Shown here in pieces: positions 43,029 through 51,863 of a DNA stretch of 64,000 bases. The notes beneath the pieces are model-generated. The model saw only the letters and a list, made by a program, of their open reading frames with translations. It was not told where the DNA came from and did not search any database. Numbering within the stretch: position 1 is the first letter of the stretch; every line of letters starts with the position of its first letter. The DNA comes from CAZGMN01 sp964645765 (lineage in GTDB: Bacteria > Acidobacteriota > Aminicenantia > Aminicenantales > Aminicenantaceae). The stretch lies in contig CAZYBE010000009.1 in NCBI GenBank assembly GCA_964645765.1, forward strand, positions 1 through 64,000, given 5' to 3'. A program made the position numbers and the translations under genes.

Positions 43029-45193
43029 AAGACGATGAATATAAGGAATTAGAAATTGGTGCTGTTACCGCTTCTCTTCTGAGCCGCCGGGAATTCATCA
43101 AGCTCTTGGGCGGAGGAATCCTCATCTCTTTTACGCTGGGAGACTTAGAAGCTTTTCAGGAAGAAGCGCGGCGCCGAGGCTTTCGGCCGGCTCTTCCGAC
43201 TGATTTCAACGCTTTCCTCAAAATCGGAGAGGATGGGAGGGTCGCCTGCTTCACAGGAAAGATTGAGATGGGTCAAGGGGTTATGACTTCTTTGGCGCAA
43301 ACACTGGCTGAAGAGCTCGACGCTCCCCTGGAATCCGTGGATATGGTCATGGGAGATACAGACCTCTGTCCGTATGACATGGGAACTTTCGGGTCGATGA
43401 CCACCCGCTTCTTTGGCCCAAGCCTCAGAGAAGCGGCTGCTGAAGCCAGGGCGGTTTTATTGGAGTTAGCGGCTGAGCGTCTCCAGCTTCCTCTGGAGCA
43501 GCTTGAAGCAAAAGATGGGGTGATATTTGATAAGGCTCATATTGAAAACCGGGTGACTTATGCCGAGCTTACAAAAGGAAAAAAGATTGAGAGGCACTTG
43601 GAGAAAAAGCCTGGTCCCAAGGCGGCATCAGAATTCACTAAAATCGGAAAGCCGACCTCAAGAATAGATGCCGCGCAAAAAGTCACTGGCAAGGCTTTGT
43701 ACGCCGGAGACATACGCCTGCCAGGCATGCTCTACGCAAGGATTTTGAGACCTCCAGCACACGGCGCAAAGCTCAAAAGCGTCGACACATCCGAGGTGGA
43801 AAAAATGAAGGATGTTCTGGTTGTGCGGAATGGAGATTTGATTGCGGTCCTTCATGAGCATCCTGATGAGGCTGAGAAAGCTCTGGCAAAAATAAAGGCC
43901 GAATTTGAGATTCCAGAAGCGAAAGTCGATGACCAGACAATCTACGAATACCTGGTCAGTGCCGCTCCAGAAGGAAGGATTGTCGCCCAGGGGGGAAATC
44001 TCAAAACAGGCGAAGAGACGGCTTCCCATGTCTTCGAGGAAAAATACCTCAACGCCTACGTTGCCCATGCCGCTACGGAAACTCACACGGCGCTGGCCAA
44101 TATCGAGGGGGATAAGGCTACAATCTGGGCATCGACTCAAACTCCTTTCGGCGCCAAGGAGGAAGTAGCCCGGGTCCTGGGCTTCCCTTCCCAGAACGTC
44201 CGCGTCATCACGCCTTTTGTCGGCGGGGGATTTGGCGGGAAAACCCGGAACTTGCAAGCTGTCGAAGCAGCGCGGCTGGCAAAGCTTACGGGAAAGCCTG
44301 TGCAGGTTGCCTGGAGCAGGAGCGAAGAATTTTTCTACGACACTTTCCGGCCGGCAGCAGTGGTTAAAATAAAATCAGGAATCGACGGCGCTGGGCGTAT
44401 CGTACTCTGGGATTATCATGTCTTTTTTGCAGGCGAAAGGTGCTCGCAGCAATTCTATGATATTCCCCATCACCAGACGGCTGTGAGCGGCGAATGGATG
44501 GGCGGAACAACTGGTCCTCATCCTTTTGGTGTGGGAGCCTGGCGTGCGCCTGCCTGCAACACCAACTGCTTTGCCCGGGAATCTCAAATCGATATCATGG
44601 CTTCAAAGGCAAGTGCAGACCCTCTTGAGTTCCGCTTGAAGAATTTAACCAATGAAAGAATGAAGAGGGTTCTCCAGGCTGCTGCCGAAAAATTCGGCTG
44701 GAAACCTTCCAAGGCGCCGAGCGGCCGCGGATATGGAGTGGCCTGCGCCGATTACCAGGGAACTTATCTGGCAACCATGGCCGAGGTTGAAGTCGATAAG
44801 AACAAAGGGAATGTGCAGGTTAAGCGCGTTGTCTCCGCTCAGGACATGGGACTAGTCATCAATCCGGAAGGGGCTAGGATGCAGATGGAAGGCTGCATTA
44901 CTATGGGCCTGGGCTATTGTTTGAGCGAGAAGATTCACTTCAAAGGCGGAAAAATCCTTGACCTCAATTTTGACACCTATGAGCTGCCCCTCTTCTCCTG
45001 GCTTCCGAAAATCGAGACCGTGCTGATCGAGGCAAAGGATTCTCCTGCGCTTGGAGGCGGAGAGCCGCCCATCATCGTTATGGGTGCTGTGATAGCCAAT
45101 GCCATTTTTGATGCAACCGGCGCCAGGCTCTTCCAGCTCCCCATGACTCCAGAGAGGATTAAGGAGAGAATAGCCCTTATACAGAAATCCTAG
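43025..45193 (+). CDS. Molybdopterin large subunit, IorB-like, Tat-type N terminus
   Basis: 722 aa. N terminus LSRREFIKLLGGGILISFTLG is a Tat-like signal, as in IorB. Family elements: NAFLKIGEDGRVACFTGKIEMGQG, TLAEELDAPLESVDMVMGDTD, TRIDAAQKVTGKALYAGDIRLPGMLYARILRPP-type region, FVGGGFGGKTRN (pterin binding), WRAPACNTNCFARES, and GGGEPPIIVMGAVIANAIFDATG with the catalytic Glu. No FAD gene follows, so electrons probably leave through the 2Fe-2S subunit to a cytochrome or quinone-type acceptor. Ribosome site AAAGGAGGGAAGAG. Ends 263 bp before the convergent mocA. Confidence 0.92.
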   Translation: MKDDEYKELEIGAVTASLLSRREFIKLLGGGILISFTLGDLEAFQEEARRRGFRPALPTDFNAFLKIGEDGRVACFTGKIEMGQGVMTSLAQTLAEELDAPLESVDMVMGDTDLCPYDMGTFGSMTTRFFGPSLREAAAEARAVLLELAAERLQLPLEQLEAKDGVIFDKAHIENRVTYAELTKGKKIERHLEKKPGPKAASEFTKIGKPTSRIDAAQKVTGKALYAGDIRLPGMLYARILRPPAHGAKLKSVDTSEVEKMKDVLVVRNGDLIAVLHEHPDEAEKALAKIKAEFEIPEAKVDDQTIYEYLVSAAPEGRIVAQGGNLKTGEETASHVFEEKYLNAYVAHAATETHTALANIEGDKATIWASTQTPFGAKEEVARVLGFPSQNVRVITPFVGGGFGGKTRNLQAVEAARLAKLTGKPVQVAWSRSEEFFYDTFRPAAVVKIKSGIDGAGRIVLWDYHVFFAGERCSQQFYDIPHHQTAVSGEWMGGTTGPHPFGVGAWRAPACNTNCFARESQIDIMASKASADPLEFRLKNLTNERMKRVLQAAAEKFGWKPSKAPSGRGYGVACADYQGTYLATMAEVEVDKNKGNVQVKRVVSAQDMGLVINPEGARMQMEGCITMGLGYCLSEKIHFKGGKILDLNFDTYELPLFSWLPKIETVLIEAKDSPALGGGEPPIIVMGAVIANAIFDATGARLFQLPMTPERIKERIALIQKS

Positions 45194-45235
45194 GTCTTAG
45201 TTCTTATATTAACAGCTTCTTTTAAAAAATAGCTC

Positions 45236-45456
45236 AGGCTGGGTGGTGAAAAAACCGTTTGAAGGCTCAGGCAGAGTGGTTCGCAGGCACGCCGCTTTTG
45301 CCCCAGCGAGGCAAAAGCGGCTCGGTTTCAGGCTTCGCTCTCCTCTCCCTTCGGTCGAGGATCCATGCCCGCTCAGCCTTCCACACGGCCTTCTCACCAC
45401 TCTGCCTTCGCCGTGTAATATAAAGCCTGCGTGTTTTTGAACCACACAGCCTGGCC
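45236..45456. repeat. Composite repeat with variable-stem hairpin, copy B
   Basis: Contains GGCAGAGTGGTTCG (45270 on), GCACGC, stem CCGCTTTTGCC (45292-45302), loop CCAGCGA, stem GGCAAAAGCGG (45310-45320), then GCTCGGTTTCAGGCTTCGCT. The segment from CAGCCTTCCACACGG (45374) to CACACAGCCTGG (45456) matches 50625-50705 in the same orientation. GCAGAGTGGT/ACCACTCTGC form long inverse arms. No gene in this convergent gap. Confidence 0.8.
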
Positions 45457-46046
45457 TATTTCTTACTTTTCTCTAATTCCTTCCGATAATCCTCGGCATC
45501 GTCAATGTCGCGGAGCACGCTCGAAGTCTCCACCTTAACTTCGAGGATATCATCAGGACGATTGTAAACAAGCTTCCTCAGCCCGATTTTTGGAGACAGC
45601 TTCGCCACTTCTTGCCTGTATTTGGTGTCGATAAGAACAGGATGGCCCCGCTCTTTTTTATAAACAGGAAGCACAATCCCTTTTCCTGTCTTCTTGTAGG
45701 CAGCGATGATCTTGTTAATAACCTTGCTCGAAACCGACGGCTGGTCACCAAGGATAATCAAGACTGCCTGCGCATCTTCAGGGAGTGCCTTAAACCCGCG
45801 CTGGATTGAGGAAAGCATGCCGCTTCGATAATCAGGATTAAAGGCAAATTCTAAGGGAAAGCTTTTGATTTTCTCCTCAATCTTCTCTTTGTCCGAGCCA
45901 AGCACAACTAAAATCTTATCGGCATTTGAGCGGATGACGCTTTCGATGATTGTCTCGATTATCGTCTTTCCTCTAAAAGGAAGGAGAAGCTTGGCCTCTC
46001 TCATCCTTCTCGACTCGCCGGCAGCGAGAATCATTGTCCAGATCAT
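45456..46046 (-). CDS. Molybdenum cofactor nucleotidyltransferase (MocA-like)
   Basis: 196 aa Rossmann-type nucleotidyltransferase. N-terminal LAAGESRRMREAKLLLPFRGKTIIETII is the substrate and Mg binding region; LGDQPSV carries the metal-binding Asp; the C-terminal part has KKERGHPVLIDTKY (GHP motif) and LRDIDDAEDY, both typical of MobA/MocA. It attaches CMP (MocA) to Mo-molybdopterin for xanthine-dehydrogenase-family enzymes. The convergent IorB and Pao-like large subunits would need this form. Overlaps xdhC by ATGA (4 bases). Confidence 0.9.
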   Translation of the reverse strand: MIWTMILAAGESRRMREAKLLLPFRGKTIIETIIESVIRSNADKILVVLGSDKEKIEEKIKSFPLEFAFNPDYRSGMLSSIQRGFKALPEDAQAVLIILGDQPSVSSKVINKIIAAYKKTGKGIVLPVYKKERGHPVLIDTKYRQEVAKLSPKIGLRKLVYNRPDDILEVKVETSSVLRDIDDAEDYRKELEKSKK

Positions 46047-47131
46047 TTTAATCCCTTTTCTTTTTCCTGCGCCTGGCTTCGAACAAGGACAAGCTGCGAA
46101 GCGATGCTGACTGCAATCTCCTCGACTGTCTTGGATTGGATGGGGAGGCCGATTGGAGCATGGACCCGATTAAACTGCGCAGAAGTTGCCCAGCCCTCGT
46201 CCAGGAATTTTTTTCGCATCAGGCTTATCTTCCTCGCGCTCCCTATCATCCCGATATAGGCTGCTTCAGAGGCTATGCACTGGCGAAGCACTGTTGCATC
46301 ATGGCTGTGGCCGCGGGTGACGATGACCAGGTAAGTTTCAGGAGTGATAGGAAAATTCTTGAAGGCTTTCTTAAAACGAGCGACGATAATCCGGTCTGCA
46401 TCAGGAAGCCTTTCTTTGTTTGCAAATTCCGCTCTATCGTCGATGACAGTGACTTCAAAACTTAAAAGACTTCCCAGATGGGCTAAAGCCTGGCCGATAT
46501 GCCCTGCACCGGCGATGACCAGATGAGGCAAGGGAAAGACCGGCTCGAGGAAAAGCAAAGTCCCCTCTCCCTTCTTTTCAAATATCTTTTCTTTTATTTT
46601 CAGCAGAAGCGGCTTTCCCCCGGCCAGGACTTCCTTAACTTCTTCCAGGAAAAATTCAGCGTGCTTTCCCAGGTCAGCCCTGGATTTCTCTCTCCCTTCT
46701 ATCCAGTATCGCAAAAGGGAGGCTCTATCCTCAGAAATTTTGTTGATGAATGTTGCCAGGACACCTGGCTGCCTCTCTGCGAGAGAACTGCTCAGGCTGC
46801 GGAAGCAGTCTCTGTGCTCTTCAGGGTTCGCATCTATCAGGATTTTTACCTCGCCTCCACAGATGGCTTCTTCTGCTGAAGATATCTCAGCATTAAGGCT
46901 GAATTGGCAGAGCCGTGATTCCTTATTTTTCAGAGCCTTGAGTGATTTTTTCTGGCTATCGGCTTCAAGAAGGCCTCCTCCTAGAGTCCCTTCTTCAAGC
47001 CCCCCGGCAGAGAAAATAGCCGTTGCCCCTGCAACCTGCGGCGTCGAGCCCTTGGTCTCGATGATTGTGGCCAGTGCCAGAGGTTTTTTCTTATCAAGGA
47101 AGTTAATAAGCTGGGCATAGATATTTCTCAT
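46043..47131 (-). CDS. XdhC-family Moco chaperone/sulfurase partner
   Basis: 362 aa. N-terminal XdhC/CoxI segment ALATIIETKGSTPQVAGATAIFSAGG, GTLGGGLLEAD (family motif) and CGGEVKILID. C-terminal Rossmann domain LVIAGAGHIGQALAHLGSLLSFEVTVIDDR, VTRGHSHDATVL, AAYIGMIGSARK and GLPIQSKTVEEIAVSIASQLV. In the characterised family (R. capsulatus XdhC, E. coli PaoD) it binds Moco, allows sulfuration and delivers it to the large subunit. It faces the two Moco operons, which supports that role. Confidence 0.93.
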   Translation of the reverse strand: MRNIYAQLINFLDKKKPLALATIIETKGSTPQVAGATAIFSAGGLEEGTLGGGLLEADSQKKSLKALKNKESRLCQFSLNAEISSAEEAICGGEVKILIDANPEEHRDCFRSLSSSLAERQPGVLATFINKISEDRASLLRYWIEGREKSRADLGKHAEFFLEEVKEVLAGGKPLLLKIKEKIFEKKGEGTLLFLEPVFPLPHLVIAGAGHIGQALAHLGSLLSFEVTVIDDRAEFANKERLPDADRIIVARFKKAFKNFPITPETYLVIVTRGHSHDATVLRQCIASEAAYIGMIGSARKISLMRKKFLDEGWATSAQFNRVHAPIGLPIQSKTVEEIAVSIASQLVLVRSQAQEKEKGLK

Positions 47132-47223
47132 CTTCTCTCTGTCTCAGGAATTCCGTGAATTCTTAACCTCATTCTTTTGGAGAACAAATTTCAAGAATAC
47201 GCAGTCGGATGAATCATCTCAGC

Positions 47224-47742
47224 TCACACTGATTTCTTGATTCCATCCAATATTTGGGGAAGAATATCTTTATCTCTGATGTCAAATACTTTGACATCTA
47301 TTTTGCCAAGAACTTTAAGAAAATCCTCCAGGATGTTTGTCCTCGCCACAAGAAGATAATGGACTCGAGGCTGGAAAATCACCTGCTCCAGCGCTGGCCA
47401 CAAGCCTTTTCCCCCCAATTCCAGAGGCCCCACTTCATCGACAACAAGGAGGTCAGCGTCGCGGCTGCGAAGAATAATCTTTGAGGCTTCAGCCAGGCTT
47501 TTCGGAATAAGATAAAATGAGCCAATCTGCTCCCACTCCTTCTCCCCTTCCCTGCGGATAAAGGGAATGGCCTTCTCCTCCTTCAGGTCGAATAAATCGT
47601 AGCCGATAATCCTATCGCTTTTCAGGATAACTTCGCTCAAAAAGCCATGAACATTGAGATTTTCTCTTTTTAACTCCTGGACAGCTTCTCTGAGTAAGGT
47701 TGTTTTGCCGGAATGAATGGGACCTGTTAGTAGAAAAATCAT
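47224..47742 (-). CDS. THEP1-type P-loop nucleoside-triphosphatase
   Basis: 172 aa P-loop NTPase. Walker A GPIHSGKTTLL starts near residue 6; Walker B LLVVDEVGPLEL has the DExGPLEL spelling of the NTPase_1/THEP1 family. ATG 47742 is 2 bp after the stop of the propeller gene and begins directly with MIFLLTGP; an ATG 30 bases upstream lacks support. Hydrolyses NTPs; the family role is unclear, but members often sit beside molybdenum or radical enzyme genes. Here it precedes xdhC and mocA, so a part in Moco handling is my inference. Confidence 0.82.
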   Translation of the reverse strand: MIFLLTGPIHSGKTTLLREAVQELKRENLNVHGFLSEVILKSDRIIGYDLFDLKEEKAIPFIRREGEKEWEQIGSFYLIPKSLAEASKIILRSRDADLLVVDEVGPLELGGKGLWPALEQVIFQPRVHYLLVARTNILEDFLKVLGKIDVKVFDIRDKDILPQILDGIKKSV

Positions 47743-47744
47743 GG

Positions 47745-48854
47745 CTATTTTTCCCAGCGGACAGAGTAGCATTTGAGAACTTGAAATCCATCCTCTGTTT
47801 CTTCAATGGAATAGAGTTTTTCCCCCTTTATAAAATGTTCTTCTCCCTTGAGCGCAAGCCTGGCTATGTAATTTCCCGCGGCGTCAAAGATGTCATGGAG
47901 ATGTTCTCCCTTCGTCTTTCCTTTCTCAAAAGTTTCAACGAATATTCTTCCCTGCTCATCGAGAAAAAAATTGCGATAAGGCGGGAGAGCCTTGGGTAAC
48001 TCAAGCCTGTCTCTGTAAGGAAAGCCAGACGGAATCCTCTCCAGCATTTCTTTCTTATGCTCCTCGGTGACTTTGACTGGTTCGTACTCCTTCAAAATTC
48101 TTTTTATGACCTTCCCTTCTGAATTTAAAACCTTGATTTCATACTGGTCAAGGTTGCCGATAAGAATAGTGTCATCCTTTCCGACTCTATAAATTATAAA
48201 CATGCTAAAAGGATTGATTTTTCCAGCCAAAATATTCGATAAATCATAAGTGGAGATGGTAAAAAGAGGATTTAGCTCTTTATCGAATTTTTTTATTTCC
48301 CGGTTAATCTTGTTATTCACAAAAATGAAAACTTGAGCAATCATATTCCCTTGAGAATCGAGCTCCACGCCGGCTAAGCTAAAAAATGTGGCCGTTGAGA
48401 TATTCCTCAGGAACTTTCCATCAAGAGAAAAAAAGATAAGTTTTCGATTTAAGGAATCATCGACCATAAGCTCCTTGTCCGGAGTGAGATGAATTCCGGC
48501 CGGCATGCTCATCTCCCCTGGTCCCTGTCCCTTCTTCCCGAAACTCCTCAGATATTTTCCCTTTTTGTCGAAAACTAAAATCTTATTTTCCTTTCCGTCG
48601 AGGAGATAGATGTTTCCTTCATCATCGACAGCGATAGAGGAAATTTCGGAAAAAATTTCCTCTTCTTTCTTGCCTTCTCCTAAGGAGAATTCTTCCTTGA
48701 GAACGAGTTTTGCCGGCTCGCCTTTGGGAGGGGCAGGATTTTTCGGGTTAAAAACGACCTGGACTCCATTGATAGTCTTAACTTCAATCTTATCTGCTCC
48801 AGCCAGGCTGATGGAGATAAGGAAAATTAGAATAGCCCACAATAATTTTTTCAT
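47745..48854 (-). CDS. Secreted 6-bladed beta-propeller protein
   Basis: 369 aa. Signal peptide residues 1-19. Repeats such as EISSIAVDDEGNIYLLDGKENKILVFDKKGKYLRSFGKKGQGPGEMSMPAGI are classical NHL/6-bladed propeller blades. Same size as the paralogue at 12560-13669, with which it shares the GKKGQGPGE and PGEF-type blade edges. Function unknown. It is the first gene of the NTPase-xdhC-mocA transcript, which is an odd place for a secreted protein. Weak ribosome site (AGGG). Confidence 0.85.
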   Translation of the reverse strand: MKKLLWAILIFLISISLAGADKIEVKTINGVQVVFNPKNPAPPKGEPAKLVLKEEFSLGEGKKEEEIFSEISSIAVDDEGNIYLLDGKENKILVFDKKGKYLRSFGKKGQGPGEMSMPAGIHLTPDKELMVDDSLNRKLIFFSLDGKFLRNISTATFFSLAGVELDSQGNMIAQVFIFVNNKINREIKKFDKELNPLFTISTYDLSNILAGKINPFSMFIIYRVGKDDTILIGNLDQYEIKVLNSEGKVIKRILKEYEPVKVTEEHKKEMLERIPSGFPYRDRLELPKALPPYRNFFLDEQGRIFVETFEKGKTKGEHLHDIFDAAGNYIARLALKGEEHFIKGEKLYSIEETEDGFQVLKCYSVRWEK

Positions 48855-48937
48855 TGCCCTGTTAGGAACCTTATATCAGAGGAAAAATTCGAAGTCAAAC
48901 GGGAGGTAAGAGGCCAGAATAAACAAAAGTCAATAAA

Positions 48938-50515
48938 TCACTTGATTTCTACGATTCTATCTTGAATCTTGTAATCGAGTATTTTGTATTTCTCAAGCCA
49001 TTCCATAAGAGTCTGGTTCAAGGAAAAACCGGTATCCTTTGTCTCAGCCAAAGGGAAGCCAAAGTATTTATCCTCGGCATGCCCGACCAAGTAATCATTG
49101 CTGACAACGGTATAGAGTTTTTGCGGCTGGAGAAGAGTGCCATGATTTTCTAAAACTTCTCCATCGGCCTCGATATAGTCCACTCTTTTTCCGTAAGGTC
49201 TTGCACCCTTAGGATAATATCTATATCTGAGGCCAGAAACCTGGAGCCTGTCCCAGCCCCTTTCCACATCATACTCGAGGGCATCCTTGATCTGCTGGCC
49301 TGTGAGTCTAAAGACAACAAGAGTGTTATGGAAGGGTGAAACATCAAAGACGTCGGATTTCCTCACCGGCCCAGCCTTGATATCCGCCCGGATTGCTCCA
49401 TTGTTTTGAAGCCCGACCTGCGCCCATGTCTTCCAGCGCATGACATCAGTGATCCAGTCTCCGAGCCGGCTTTCGACCTGGGAGTTTTCTTTCGGATAAT
49501 CACTTCTGTTAAGGTCAGCCTTAGCTTCTCCTATGACTTTTGCGAATTCTATTCCGATAGAATCATCGACTTCCTTGACAAAAGCGGAAACTTGAGGAGA
49601 CGGCTTCAAGTCAACATCAGCCCACAGCCATATCAATTTCTCTTCATAGCTCGTCACTCTGTGCTTCTTCACTTCCAGCTTCAGATAGCCCAGGGTTTGT
49701 TGATAACCCCAGGTCGATTGGACCAGGACTCCGTTGACTTTGTCGAATTTTCCATCGTTTGAGGCAACCAGAATGGCATCAATTCCCGCGACACTCCGGG
49801 CTATCCTTTCTGCCTCCTCGAATGAACAATGGGCGATGACGACAACCAGATCAGTCTTTTTATCAAGCTTCGGAATATAAGAATTGAGCGTGGGGACCAT
49901 GGGCAGCACATCCAGGCCTTCAACGGCTTCTCTTCGAACCTCGGTCAAGAAATTCTCCTCCATGACTGCGATGACACCAACTTTAAGTTTCCCCAAGGTG
50001 AAGATGTGGAATGGCTCAGCCGGAAAGAGCTTTTTGTTATTTTCAAAGACAATGTTAGACATGAGCGTCGGAAACTTGGCCAGCTTTCTTAGCCTGACTG
50101 CATTCTGCTGGCCTTTATCAAAATCATGGTTCCCATAAGACCAAACATCGTAGCCAACTCTGTTCAAGAATTCGATCATCGCCCCGCCAGACACATCTTT
50201 GTATTTTATGTCTGCAGCCAGAGTGCCGGTCAGCATATCCCCTGTCTCAATAACCAGAACATTTTTTTCCTTGGCTCTGATTTCATTGATATAATGGCTG
50301 GCAGCCTCCATTCCTCCAACCAGTCTTTCCCTGTTATCGGCTTTGACCTTGTAGGATTTGTAAGTTCCATGAGTGTCGTTGGAGTGAATCAGGATCACGG
50401 ATTCTGAAAACAAGGGGGAAATCGTGCCCAATAAGAAAATGAATACCAGAGCGATTGGAAAAATTTCTTTCTCCAGGAACAGACTCTCTCTTGCGGCTTT
50501 CATCTTTTTATCCAT
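48938..50515 (-). CDS. Exported bifunctional metallophosphatase/5'-nucleotidase (UshA family)
   Basis: 525 aa. TM-like signal at about 19-38 (FPIALVFIFLLGTISPLFS). Calcineurin-like dimetal site: HSNDTHG, ETGDMLTG, SYGNHDFDKG (the NHD/E motif), VIAHCSF. C-terminal 5'-nucleotidase domain: LQNNGAIRADI, DVSPFHNTLVVFRLTGQQIKDAL, and VSNDYLVG. Dephosphorylates extracellular nucleotides or sugar nucleotides. The start could be ATG 50515 or the ATG four codons on; neither has a clear ribosome site. Confidence 0.92.
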   Translation of the reverse strand: MDKKMKAARESLFLEKEIFPIALVFIFLLGTISPLFSESVILIHSNDTHGTYKSYKVKADNRERLVGGMEAASHYINEIRAKEKNVLVIETGDMLTGTLAADIKYKDVSGGAMIEFLNRVGYDVWSYGNHDFDKGQQNAVRLRKLAKFPTLMSNIVFENNKKLFPAEPFHIFTLGKLKVGVIAVMEENFLTEVRREAVEGLDVLPMVPTLNSYIPKLDKKTDLVVVIAHCSFEEAERIARSVAGIDAILVASNDGKFDKVNGVLVQSTWGYQQTLGYLKLEVKKHRVTSYEEKLIWLWADVDLKPSPQVSAFVKEVDDSIGIEFAKVIGEAKADLNRSDYPKENSQVESRLGDWITDVMRWKTWAQVGLQNNGAIRADIKAGPVRKSDVFDVSPFHNTLVVFRLTGQQIKDALEYDVERGWDRLQVSGLRYRYYPKGARPYGKRVDYIEADGEVLENHGTLLQPQKLYTVVSNDYLVGHAEDKYFGFPLAETKDTGFSLNQTLMEWLEKYKILDYKIQDRIVEIK

Positions 50516-50624
50516 AAATGAAAATTATTGCATTCTGGCCGCACATTCTCAGGGCAACCTCTGTTTTCAGTTTCTATTAAAAAGCTTATAGCATAAAAAA
50601 GTCTTAATTTCAAAAATTATGTTT

Positions 50625-50705
50625 CAGCCTTTCACACGGCTTCCTCACCACTCTGCCTTCGCCTATTAATACAAAACCTGCGTGTTTTTGAAACATCCAG
50701 CCTGA
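50625..50705. repeat. AGGCAGAGTGGTGAG family repeat, second copy
   Basis: About 80 bp from CAGCCTTTCACACGGC to AAACATCCAGCCTGA. About 85 percent identical by eye to 45374-45456 in the same orientation, with the block CTCACCACTCTGCCTTCGCC and the block CCTGCGTGTTTTTGAA fully conserved. It lies 20 bp past the 3' end of the cyclase gene, as copy B lies at the 3' end of mocA. Confidence 0.75.
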
Positions 50706-50724
50706 TCTATAACGTTGCTCTTCT

Positions 50725-51531
50725 TCAAGGAAGGATGGCGAAAACCCGGGCCGGTGCGCCAGTCCCTTCGCTGATCGGAATCGGGATGACATAGAGCATT
50801 GCTCCTGTCAGAGGAAGCTTATCCAGATTGGCTATATTCTCCAGAGCAAGTTTATTAGCGCCGCAGAGAATCTGATGAGCCTTAAAGTTCTTTGATTTTC
50901 CTCTATCTATGCTCGGCGTATCGATGGCAATTCCTCTGATGTTTCTCTCTTTTATTAAAAACTCAACGGATTGTGGCGAGAAGCCAGGAAAGCTGAGCTC
51001 GGGCAGAGCATCTTCGCCCTTCTTATCTGTTCCCAGAACTTTTTCCTTATCTGGATAATATTTTGTATCTATGCCAGTGTACATGATGACCCAGGCGCCG
51101 TCTGGAATCTTTCCGTAGCTTTTCTCCCAGCCTTTTATATCGTCGACAGCAAGAAGGTAATCCCGGTTTTTCTCACACTTGCGGCTCACATCAATCTTAA
51201 CCGCTGGCCCAATCCATTCCTCTAAAGGAATCTGTTCTGCTGTTCGTCCGTTTCGGGCAAAATGAATGGGCGCATCGACATGAGTTCCTCCATGCTCCGA
51301 GGCACTGAAATTGTTGGAAGCATACCACCAGCCTCCCTTGGTCTCTCCCCAGGAAAGCTTCTCGAGGACGAATGACTTTGCGGTTGGCCAGTAAATCGTG
51401 CTTCCATCGAAGGGATAGGTCATATCCAGCAATTTTCCCTTAAAGTCATAGGCTAACAAGAATGCGGCAATTGAAAAGCCAATGATAAAAAGCATAGCCG
51501 ATGTTCTTAAAAAATTGGCCACTCTCTTCAT
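50725..51531 (-). CDS. Exported cyclase-family protein (kynurenine formamidase-like)
   Basis: 268 aa. Signal or anchor segment at about 11-28 (AMLFIIGFSIAAFLLAYDF). Family core: LLDMTYPFDGSTIYWPT, SEHGGTHVDAPIHF (HxGTHxDxPxH metal motif), WVIMYTGID, and GIAIDTPSID followed by the late EGTGAPARVFAIL. The fold hydrolyses amide or lactone bonds using a Mn/Zn site. An exported member is less usual; substrate unknown. Ribosome site AAAGGAGGGC. Confidence 0.9.
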   Translation of the reverse strand: MKRVANFLRTSAMLFIIGFSIAAFLLAYDFKGKLLDMTYPFDGSTIYWPTAKSFVLEKLSWGETKGGWWYASNNFSASEHGGTHVDAPIHFARNGRTAEQIPLEEWIGPAVKIDVSRKCEKNRDYLLAVDDIKGWEKSYGKIPDGAWVIMYTGIDTKYYPDKEKVLGTDKKGEDALPELSFPGFSPQSVEFLIKERNIRGIAIDTPSIDRGKSKNFKAHQILCGANKLALENIANLDKLPLTGAMLYVIPIPISEGTGAPARVFAILP

Positions 51532-51598
51532 CTCAAGCCCTCCTTTATTGATTGTCGAAAAATATATTAAGTTTTAGTTTGGACAAAATCAATTGCCT

Positions 51599-51753
51599 CT
51601 CAAAATGTGAAGGCACATTCGCCGGTGGTAAGCCGCATTATGGCTCAGGCAATTTCAGATGCTTGGTGCTTTGTACTTGCGGGCCGAGCTAATCGGCAAA
51701 TCTCAGGCGGCTGCGCCTCAAGGCCTCACCTTGCAAGGCAAAGACTCAAAATG
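51599..51753. repeat. Structured segment flanked by 9 bp direct repeats
   Basis: CTCAAAATG at 51599-51607 and again at 51745-51753 enclose 137 bp rich in small stems: GCCGAGCTAATCGGC, AGGCGGCTGCGCCT, CCTTGCAAGG. It lies in the 332 bp gap between the cyclase gene start and the RRM gene end, which holds no gene. The ends are not inverse repeats. It may be an inserted non-coding element or a small RNA read from the minus strand. Confidence 0.55.
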
Positions 51754-51863
51754 CAATTTTACAGGGAATAAGGGAAATAAAACAGCTTAACGTTTATTTT
51801 CTTAGCGAGATTCGTGTCTAAAAAAGACGGTGACAGAGACAGCGTAATTCACTTTTAAAGGAA

